A program made the position numbers and the translations under genes. The notes beneath the pieces were generated by a model, which worked only from the letters and a program-made list of their open reading frames with translations, searched no databases and was not told the DNA's origin. From an uncultured Pedobacter sp. (GTDB taxonomy: Bacteria; Bacteroidota; Bacteroidia; Sphingobacteriales; Sphingobacteriaceae): a DNA stretch of 5,040 bases. This document shows positions 1-5,040 of this stretch, in pieces. The stretch covers positions 1 through 5,040 of the forward strand of contig CAMLDJ010000381.1 of NCBI GenBank assembly GCA_946478755.1, in the 5' to 3' direction. Every line of letters begins with the position of its first letter. Position 1 is the stretch's first letter.

Positions 1-600
1 GAGCCCACTCAAATGAACCTGGCCATTGCAGAGCGTGGTCTTCTGGTACTGGACTGTATTTCGTATGGCAAAGCAGGACATGCAGCACGGGAAGAGGGCG
101 ACAATGCCATTTATAAAGCATTGAAAGATATCGACTGGTTTCGCAATTATCGCTTTTCAAAAGTATCGGAAATGTTTGGCCCGCTAAAAATGTCAGTTAC
201 GATTATTAATGCCGGTTCGCAGCACAATGTGGTACCTGCAACCTGTAGCTTTACGGTTGATGTGCGGGTAACAGATGCTTATACGAACGAAGAGGTGTTA
301 AAAATCATCCGTACAAACGTGGATTGTGAGGTAAAAGCCCGATCAGTAAGGCTAAAACCCTCTTCCATTGACAAAGGGCACCAGATCGTGAAATCTGGCC
401 TGGCATTGGGAAGAACAACTTATGGTTCTCCTACCACCTCAGATCAGGCGTTGCTGAATATTCCTTCACTGAAAGTAGGGCCGGGAGATTCTGCAAGATC
501 ACACATGGCGGATGAGTATGTTCATATCAACGAGGTCGAAGAAGGTATTGAGCTTTATATAAAAATGCTTGAACCCGTTTTAAAAGGGGAAGGCATTTAA
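1..600 (+). CDS. argE: M20-family N-acyl-amino-acid deacylase, ArgE-like (C-terminal part)
   Basis: This is the 3' part of a cytoplasmic zinc-dependent deacylase of the M20/ArgE-DapE family. The frame is already open at base 1, so the true start lies outside the window and the ATG at 13 is internal. About 199 codons remain of the roughly 355 usual for the family. The first codons read EPTQ, matching the family GEPT motif, whose Glu is a zinc ligand. Next come the lid/dimerisation-domain GHAA (His at 79-81) and the strand motif QHNVVPATCSF. SPTTSDQALL and GPGDSARSH follow, where the His at 502-504 aligns with the last metal-binding His. The first His/Asp metal ligands and the catalytic Glu are upstream. 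The argH gene 43 bp downstream supports a role in arginine synthesis, removing the acyl group from N-acylornithine or, as known in some Bacteroidota, from an N-acylated citrulline. Which acyl group is used cannot be read here. Other M20 deacylases such as DapE are less likely given the neighbour. Confidence 0.85.
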   Translation, partial: EPTQMNLAIAERGLLVLDCISYGKAGHAAREEGDNAIYKALKDIDWFRNYRFSKVSEMFGPLKMSVTIINAGSQHNVVPATCSFTVDVRVTDAYTNEEVLKIIRTNVDCEVKARSVRLKPSSIDKGHQIVKSGLALGRTTYGSPTTSDQALLNIPSLKVGPGDSARSHMADEYVHINEVEEGIELYIKMLEPVLKGEGI

Positions 601-614
601 TTTTAAAAACTAGT

Positions 615-628
615 CTCCCTAAAGGGAG
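615..628 (+). promoter_or_regulatory. Small GC-rich hairpin in the argE-argH spacer
   Basis: CTCCC (615-619) and GGGAG (624-628) form a perfect 5-bp stem with a TAAA loop. The whole 14-mer is palindromic if T620/A623 also pair. The right arm is a Shine-Dalgarno-like GGGAG ending 15 bases before the argH ATG, which is farther than usual. No T-run follows, so it does not look like a terminator. It could influence argH translation, mark an RNA processing point inside the operon transcript, or be a remnant of a short intergenic palindromic repeat. All three roles are inferences. Confidence 0.4.
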
Positions 629-643
629 CGTAATACGAGATAC

Positions 644-1975
644 ATGAAGATCTGGCAAAAAAACATTGATGTTAATAAGGATATTGAAACATTTACAGTA
701 GGTAAGGACAGGGAACTGGATCTGCAAATGGCTGCTTTTGACGTTCTGGGCTCACTCGCGCATGTAGAAATGCTCGAAAGCATTGGCTTGCTTACCGCGG
801 AAGAACTTGCCGACATACAACTGGAACTGAAGAACATTTATGCGGAAATAGCTGCTGGAAAGTTTGTGATTGAAGATACGGTGGAAGATGTGCACTCACA
901 GGTGGAGTGGTTGCTCACGCAACGAATAGGGGAGGCAGGTAAGAAGATACATAGCGGACGATCGCGTAACGACCAGGTGCTGGTCGACCTGAAACTGTAC
1001 TTTAGAAGCTGTATTGAAGAACTGGTGGGAAACACCAATGTCCTGTTCGGACAGTTGATCGCATTGAGCAATACCCATAAAGATAAGTTGCTGCCAGGTT
1101 ATACGCACTTGCAGATTGCCATGCCTTCTTCATTCGGGCTATGGTTTGGGGCCTATGCGGAAAGCCTGGTGGATGATATGGAGCTAATGCTGGCCGCCTG
1201 GAAGGTCTGTAATAAAAACCCGCTCGGCTCTGCTGCAGGTTATGGCTCCTCATTTCCTTTAAACAGAACCATGACCACACAGCTGCTGGGCTTCGACCGT
1301 TTGAATTACAATGTGGTCTATGCGCAAATGGGCAGGGGTAAAACAGAACGGATATTGGCACAGGCGATGTCGTCTGTTGCAGCATCCTTAGCAAAAATGG
1401 CCATGGATGTTTGCCTGTTCATCAATCAGAATTTTGGATTCATCAGTTTTCCGGATGAGCTGACTACCGGATCGAGCATCATGCCCCATAAAAAGAATCC
1501 GGATGTATTTGAATTGATCCGTTCCCGCTGCAATAAGATTCAGGCTTTGCCCAATGAGATCGCTTTAATGATCACAAACCTGCCTTCAGGCTATCACCGG
1601 GACCTTCAGCTGTTGAAAGAAAATCTGTTTCCGGCGATAACGTCTTTAAATGAGTGTCTGGAGATGACCACTTTTATGCTGCAGCATATCCATGTTAAGG
1701 ATCACATTCTGGACGACAAAAAATACGCTTATTTGTTTAGCGTAGAAGTTGTAAATGAACTTGCTTTAAACGGTACGCCTTTCAGAGAAGCTTATAAAAT
1801 TGTTGGCGAGTCTATTGATAATGGTACTTTTGTTCCCGGTAAGGCAGTAAATCATACCCACGAAGGAAGTATAGGGAATCTGTGCAATGCCGAGATCGAG
1901 AACATGATGGCTGAAGTATTGTCACAGTTTAAATTTGAGACGACGCATACTGCGATAGCGAAATTGCTGGCTTAA
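644..1975 (+). CDS. argH: Argininosuccinate lyase
   Basis: ArgH catalyses the last step of arginine synthesis, the reversible split of argininosuccinate into arginine and fumarate. It is a cytoplasmic homotetramer of the fumarase/aspartase superfamily. The 443-residue product is slightly shorter than the 457-residue E. coli enzyme. All three superfamily conserved regions are present: HSGRSRNDQ at residues 103-111, GYTHLQ at 152-157 with the catalytic His155, and the signature GSSIMPHKKNPD at 276-287, whose serine pair holds the catalytic base. The usual N-terminal 'LWGGRF' segment is replaced by a short divergent start (MKIWQKNIDV), typical of the Bacteroidota branch. That start supports the ATG at 644, since no alternative ATG preserves this region. 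There is no close ribosome binding site; the nearest purine run, AAAGGGAG, ends 15 bases upstream. No promoter motif is seen in the 43-bp spacer after the ArgE-like gene, so co-transcription is likely. The enzyme looks intact and active. Confidence 0.97.
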   Translation: MKIWQKNIDVNKDIETFTVGKDRELDLQMAAFDVLGSLAHVEMLESIGLLTAEELADIQLELKNIYAEIAAGKFVIEDTVEDVHSQVEWLLTQRIGEAGKKIHSGRSRNDQVLVDLKLYFRSCIEELVGNTNVLFGQLIALSNTHKDKLLPGYTHLQIAMPSSFGLWFGAYAESLVDDMELMLAAWKVCNKNPLGSAAGYGSSFPLNRTMTTQLLGFDRLNYNVVYAQMGRGKTERILAQAMSSVAASLAKMAMDVCLFINQNFGFISFPDELTTGSSIMPHKKNPDVFELIRSRCNKIQALPNEIALMITNLPSGYHRDLQLLKENLFPAITSLNECLEMTTFMLQHIHVKDHILDDKKYAYLFSVEVVNELALNGTPFREAYKIVGESIDNGTFVPGKAVNHTHEGSIGNLCNAEIENMMAEVLSQFKFETTHTAIAKLLA

Positions 1976-1995
1976 GCCAGTTGATACCAAATTAG

Positions 1996-2029
1996 AAGGC
2001 CGGAGGATCATCAGATTTCCGGCCTTTTT
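1996..2029 (+). terminator. Rho-independent terminator of argH (shared convergent gap)
   Basis: AAGGCCGGA (1996-2004) pairs perfectly with TCCGGCCTT (2018-2026), and the stem can extend by two G-T pairs. The right arm runs into TTTTT at 2025-2029. It lies just after the argH stop and directly abuts the stop codon of the convergent prfC at 2031. Read on the minus strand, the same stem is followed by the weaker T-rich run TTCTAATTT, so it may also end prfC transcription. Confidence 0.88.
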
Positions 2030-2030
2030 G

Positions 2031-3611
2031 TTATTTAAACTCTGATGTTTTATGGAATTCAATATCAGGATAATCCCGCATGGTCATATTGATCATGAAT
2101 TCGTTATCTGCAAGGTAAACCGGATTGCCGTCTTTATCTTCACCAATATGCTGTTGTTTTCTTTTTAGAAATTCTGCAAGTTTGGTCTTGTCTTTTGAGG
2201 TCACCCAATTTGAACGGGTATAACTTAGCATCCTGAACGCAGCTTTTGCGCCGTATTCATGCTCGAGGCGAAAGGCGATCACTTCAAACTGCAGTTCACC
2301 TACTGCTCCAACCACCTTACGGTTTCCGGGCTGCATGATAAACAATTGTGCTACGCCTTCTTCAGTAAGCTGTTGTATGCCCTTTTCCAGCTGTTTCGTC
2401 TTTAATGGATCTCTGTTCTCCAGTTCCTTAAATATCTCAGGAGAGAAGCTGGGAATGCCTTTAAATTGAAGCCTTTCTCCTTCAGTCAGCGTATCTCCTA
2501 TTTTGAAGTTGCCACTGTCGTACAGGCCAACCACATCACCCGGCCAGGCCTCTTCAACAATGCTCTTTTCGTTGGCCATGAAGTCCATGGGATTGGAGAA
2601 TTTTAGCTTTTTATCCTGGCGCGTATGGTAGTAGAACTTGTTGCGTTCAAATTTGCCGGAACAGATTCTCAGGAAGGCAATCCTGTCCCGGTGCTTAGGA
2701 TCAAGATTGGCATGGATCTTAAATACGAAGCCAGAGAAGTTCTTTTCTTCTGCTGCCACCTCACGTTGTTCGGCGTCACGTCCTTTAGGACTCGGAGCGA
2801 TATTGATAAAGGTATCCAGGAGTTCCTTAATCCCAAAATTATTGATGGCACTGCCAAAAAATACCGGGGCTAACAAGCCTTCTGTATACATGCTTTTGTC
2901 CAGATCTCCATAAACGCCATGTACCAGCTCAAGGTCGCCTTTTAACCCGCCAAGCTCCTTAGGCTTTAAGAATTTAGTCAGCTTCTCATCGTTCAGGTCG
3001 TTCACTTCAATAACGGGCTCACTGATTTTTGTTTTATCCGGCTCAAACAGATTTAAGTGTTTGTTATAGATGCTGTAGACGCCCTTAAAGGTATGTCCCT
3101 GACCAATAGGCCAGGATAATGGGCAGAGGCTGATGTTCAACTTGCTCTCTATTTCATCCAGCAGATCGAAGGCATCCTTACCTTCACGGTCCATTTTATT
3201 GATGAAGATAATTACCGGGGTATTGCGCATTCTGCACACGGACATCAGTTTTTCGGTTTGTTCTTCCACACCCTTTACGCAGTCTACGACCAGGATTACA
3301 CTGTCTACGGCCGACAATGTCCGGTAAGTGTCTTCCGCGAAATCCTTGTGGCCGGGTGTATCTAAAATATTGATGCGCTTATTTTTATATTCAAAGCCCA
3401 TAACAGAAGTAGCTACCGAGATTCCGCGCTGTTTTTCAATTTCCATGAAGTCAGAGGTGTTACTTTGGTTGGCCTTGTTGCGCTTTACCGCTCCGGCTGT
3501 ATTAATGGCACCGCCAAAAAGCAGGAATTTTTCTGTTAAGGTGGTTTTACCGGCATCCGGGTGACTGATGATGGCGAATGTTTTTCGTTTTTCTATTTCT
3601 GGGTGAATCAT
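2031..3611 (-). CDS. prfC: Peptide chain release factor 3 (RF3)
   Basis: RF3 is a translational GTPase that removes RF1/RF2 from the ribosome after peptide release and, in E. coli, takes part in post-peptidyl-transfer quality control. The 526-residue product is close to the 529 residues of E. coli RF3, so it is full length. Its GTPase domain shows G1 SHPDAGKTT (16-24), the switch-I region EKQRGIS (59-65), G3 DTPGH (84-88), G4 NKMD (138-141) and a G5-like GSA (253-255). [11 protein letters not shown] and EDTYRTL are characteristic of RF3 rather than EF-G. The beta-barrel domain II spans roughly residues 290-385, and the C-terminal domain III covers the rest, including [18 protein letters not shown] (427-444). 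It lacks the EF-G domains IV and V. The ATG at 3609-3611 gives the family N-terminus. It has no Shine-Dalgarno sequence, as is usual in Bacteroidota. It converges on argH and appears to be transcribed alone from the promoter described at 3644-3651. Confidence 0.97.
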   Translation of the reverse strand: MIHPEIEKRKTFAIISHPDAGKTTLTEKFLLFGGAINTAGAVKRNKANQSNTSDFMEIEKQRGISVATSVMGFEYKNKRINILDTPGHKDFAEDTYRTLSAVDSVILVVDCVKGVEEQTEKLMSVCRMRNTPVIIFINKMDREGKDAFDLLDEIESKLNISLCPLSWPIGQGHTFKGVYSIYNKHLNLFEPDKTKISEPVIEVNDLNDEKLTKFLKPKELGGLKGDLELVHGVYGDLDKSMYTEGLLAPVFFGSAINNFGIKELLDTFINIAPSPKGRDAEQREVAAEEKNFSGFVFKIHANLDPKHRDRIAFLRICSGKFERNKFYYHTRQDKKLKFSNPMDFMANEKSIVEEAWPGDVVGLYDSGNFKIGDTLTEGERLQFKGIPSFSPEIFKELENRDPLKTKQLEKGIQQLTEEGVAQLFIMQPGNRKVVGAVGELQFEVIAFRLEHEYGAKAAFRMLSYTRSNWVTSKDKTKLAEFLKRKQQHIGEDKDGNPVYLADNEFMINMTMRDYPDIEFHKTSEFK

Positions 3612-3643
3612 AAAGAATTAAGCCTGTGCGCTTGATGCGGCTG

Positions 3644-3651
3644 CAAAGATA
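3644..3651 (-). promoter_or_regulatory. Candidate prfC promoter, -7 element TATCTTTG
   Basis: Read on the minus strand, TATCTTTG matches the Bacteroidota -7 consensus TAnnTTTG exactly and lies 32 bases before the prfC ATG. This would give a short leader of about 25 bases. The -33 region about 19 bases upstream is only a T-rich run (GGTTTTTCTTTT), which is also the tail of the preceding terminator, so no clear TTG box is present. An AT-rich stretch lies between the two. Confidence 0.55.
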
Positions 3652-3663
3652 ATTATAATATAT

Positions 3664-3698
3664 AAAAGAAAAACCGGCGATTACAATCGCCGGTTTTT
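3664..3698 (-). terminator. Strong symmetric terminator between the exported-protein gene and prfC
   Basis: AAAAACCGGCGAT (3669-3681) and ATCGCCGGTTTTT (3686-3698) form a perfect 13-bp stem with a TACA loop. On the minus strand the stem ends in TTTTTCTTTT, an excellent rho-independent terminator 18 bases after the stop codon of the upstream gene. Because the stem ends in A/T runs on both sides, it would also stop transcription coming from the plus strand. It separates the two minus-strand genes into different transcription units. Confidence 0.92.
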
Positions 3699-3716
3699 CA
3701 GAATTAGCCTGGTTGA

Positions 3717-4982
3717 TTAGCCTCTTCCCCCGCCACGGCTGGGTCTTGAGCCTCCGGATCCCCTGCCTTCGCTACTTCTTGAAGGCTGCGGACTTTGTTG
3801 TACCCGTTCAGGTCTTTGCATTTGAGGCTGTGCCGGCCTGCTTTCCTGACGCTGTGGTTGCTCCTGCCTTGGCTGAGGGCGTGGTGCTTCCGCTCTTTGC
3901 ATTGGGCGTTCAGCGCGTTGCTGACGCTCTGCTCGTTGCTGACGCTCCATTTGTTGCTGCGGGGCAGATTGCATTTGCTGTGGCCTTTGCATCTGACGTT
4001 CCCTTGTAGGTGCTGCCCTTTCTGTTCTTTGAGGTTGTGTTGTTCCTGTAGGGCTTTGTGTTCTCGTAGGCCTTGAATTGTTGCCATCATCGGGTCTGCT
4101 CTCCCTTGTTGAAGGATTTACACCTGTTCTGTTGACATTTCCACGGTTTTCAGTTCTTGAAGGACGCGCAGATGTGGATCCGTTGCGACTACCCCTCATT
4201 GTAGTATAGCCCTCCCCTTTGATGGCTTCCCTTGGTGCAGCACTGGCATTGGAGCTTCCTCTGCTTGGTCTTGGTGTATAAATGTTCACACTATTTCCAT
4301 TGATGCTGCTCCTGCTTGGTCTGCCTGTGTTGTTTACATTATAGACCCTCACGTCCTGTCTTGTTGCACGTCTGATATCATCAGCCCTGGGGCCGGTATA
4401 GTAAGTGCGCCTGTTGCGTACGTAGGTGTTGTTAATGATCGTGGTATTATTGATGATCACCACATTTCTCCGAGAGTAATATCTTGGGAATCTGTCGTAA
4501 TAAATGTTTCTCTGGGGAACAAATACCCACCAGAGATCGGGAATGTTAAAGTTAATGTTGACATGCATACCAGGGCCAAGTGGTGCCCAGCCATAATAGC
4601 CACCGCCGCTCCTCCAGCTTACCCAGGCCGGACCCCACACGGTGTCAGGAATCCAAACCCACTCATTATAACGGTTATATACCCATCTTCCATAATGGAA
4701 AGGGCCCCATCCCCAGTCATAGTCAGATACCCAGGTATTGCCATATTCTGTCATTACCCAGCGACCGTTTGAATAGTAAGGCCTGAAGTCTCCCTGTTCC
4801 ACATCTGGCCGCCAAACGTATCCATATTGCGGATCCTGTATCCAGGTTCCATAAGGAGACAGCTCATCGTAGAAAGATTGCAAAGACACATCTTCCCCCT
4901 GCGCCATAACCTTTTGTGTTGTTCCGGTTAGCAGGAGCATAAGCCCAAGCACAATAGCCGGTAATTTGATCATGTTTTTCAT
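3717..4982 (-). CDS. Exported DUF6600-like protein with Trp/Tyr-rich head and Arg/Gln/Pro-rich tail
   Basis: The function is unknown. The 421-residue product starts with a signal peptide: charged MKNMIK, a hydrophobic core at about 7-20, and probable signal peptidase I cleavage after VMA at 25-27. No lipobox Cys is present, so a periplasmic or outer-envelope location is inferred. Residues about 35-152 resemble the DUF6600 family, with repeated short aromatic strands such as YGTWIQDPQYGYVWRP, WGWGPFHYGRW and VWGPAWVSWR ending in GWAPLGPG. This part carries all 15 Trp of the protein. Residues 172-187 are Ile/Asn-rich (VVIINNTTIINNT). From about 220 to the end the chain is low-complexity and probably disordered, with 37 Arg in 201 residues, many Gln/Pro/Ser, one Lys, no Trp or Cys, and a Gly/Arg-rich end (GRGSGG, RGGGRG). 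Net charge of the tail is strongly positive, suggesting contact with an acidic polymer such as nucleic acid, lipopolysaccharide or teichoic-like material; this is speculation. The ATG at 4980-4982 gives the best signal peptide; the ATG three codons downstream is an alternative. It is followed by its own terminator. Confidence 0.85.
   Translation of the reverse strand: MKNMIKLPAIVLGLMLLLTGTTQKVMAQGEDVSLQSFYDELSPYGTWIQDPQYGYVWRPDVEQGDFRPYYSNGRWVMTEYGNTWVSDYDWGWGPFHYGRWVYNRYNEWVWIPDTVWGPAWVSWRSGGGYYGWAPLGPGMHVNINFNIPDLWWVFVPQRNIYYDRFPRYYSRRNVVIINNTTIINNTYVRNRRTYYTGPRADDIRRATRQDVRVYNVNNTGRPSRSSINGNSVNIYTPRPSRGSSNASAAPREAIKGEGYTTMRGSRNGSTSARPSRTENRGNVNRTGVNPSTRESRPDDGNNSRPTRTQSPTGTTQPQRTERAAPTRERQMQRPQQMQSAPQQQMERQQRAERQQRAERPMQRAEAPRPQPRQEQPQRQESRPAQPQMQRPERVQQSPQPSRSSEGRGSGGSRPSRGGGRG
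3916..3947 (-). repeat. Tandem 18-bp repeat inside the tail-coding region
   Basis: The 14-mer CGTTGCTGACGCTC occurs at 3916-3929 and again at 3934-3947 on the plus strand, a period of 18 bases (six codons). It encodes the repeated hexapeptide RQQRAE at residues 347-352 and 353-358, with a degenerate further copy (MQRAE) at 361-365. The period is a multiple of three, so gain or loss of units would keep the frame. It points to growth of the tail by local duplication. Confidence 0.75.
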
Positions 4983-5040
4983 TTTGTGTGTGTGTTTAAT
5001 TTACCTAACGCTTTTACTATATCAATTTGAGTTCCAAAGT
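4983..5040 (-). promoter_or_regulatory. Upstream region of the exported-protein gene, with an (AC)5 leader run
   Basis: Read on the minus strand, the start codon is preceded by ACACACACACAAA, an (AC)5 run (4986-4995) in the place where a Shine-Dalgarno sequence would sit. The leader is A-rich and lacks any G-rich box. A weak promoter-like pair is visible: TTG (5023-5025), 19 bases, then TAAATTAA (4996-5003), which matches TAnnTTTG at six of eight positions. It would leave a leader of under ten bases, so it is doubtful. Alternatively, the ACTTTG at the window edge (5035-5040) may be the end of a TAnnTTTG box cut by the boundary, giving a more normal leader. Confidence 0.3.

Noticed and set aside
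13..15. ATG at 13 as the start of the first gene
   Set aside because: The frame is open upstream and the preceding residues EPTQ belong to the conserved GEPT zinc-ligand motif, so the gene is cut by the window edge rather than starting here.
615..628. Intergenic hairpin as a terminator separating argE and argH
   Set aside because: The stem is only 5-6 bp and is followed by GCGTAATACG instead of a T-run.
1002..1394. 130-codon open frame antisense to argH
   Set aside because: It overlaps the highly conserved core of argH, encodes nothing recognisable and has no promoter or ribosome binding site.
3133..3564. Two adjacent plus-strand open frames antisense to the prfC GTPase domain
   Set aside because: They are shadows of a clearly conserved coding region, and their translations show no family features.
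3704..4090. Open frames of 93-128 codons on both strands overlapping the tail of the exported-protein gene (minus 3704-4090, plus 3713-4009 and plus 3795-4076)
   Set aside because: They lie opposite or out of frame with a low-complexity Arg/Gln/Pro/Ser-coding stretch, whose biased codons rarely make stops in any frame. Their products are low-complexity and have no recognisable motif or start signal.

Overview
The window looks like ordinary chromosomal DNA from a Bacteroidota bacterium, most likely a Sphingobacteriaceae member (Pedobacter- or Mucilaginibacter-like). The evidence is the divergent short N-terminus of the argininosuccinate lyase, a secreted DUF6600-type protein of a kind common in this phylum, a TAnnTTTG-type -7 promoter element (TATCTTTG) upstream of prfC, and the lack of close Shine-Dalgarno sequences at the start codons. 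The genus assignment is an inference from the sequence alone.

Layout: positions 1-600 (+) hold the C-terminal half of an M20-family metallo-deacylase of the ArgE type, cut by the left edge of the window. After a 43-bp spacer with a small GC-rich hairpin comes a complete argH (644-1975, +). The two are probably co-transcribed as the end of an arginine biosynthesis operon: ArgE removes the N-acyl group and ArgH splits argininosuccinate into arginine and fumarate. A rho-independent terminator at 1996-2029 lies in the 55-bp gap where argH converges with the next gene.

Positions 2031-3611 (-) encode full-length peptide chain release factor 3 (prfC), a ribosome-recycling GTPase. It has its own candidate promoter in the 105-bp gap behind it. 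That gap also contains a strong, symmetric 13-bp-stem terminator that ends the next gene on the same strand. Positions 3717-4982 (-) encode a 421-residue exported protein with a Trp/Tyr-rich DUF6600-like head and a long, probably disordered, Arg/Gln/Pro/Ser-rich tail. The last 58 bases are its upstream region.

No mobile element, CRISPR array, RNA gene or clear new multi-gene system is visible. The least explained item is the exported protein with its extreme composition: 15 Trp in the head and none in the tail, 37 Arg in the 201-residue tail, one Lys after the signal peptide, and no Cys. Second is the hairpin between argE and argH, one arm of which is a Shine-Dalgarno-like sequence.
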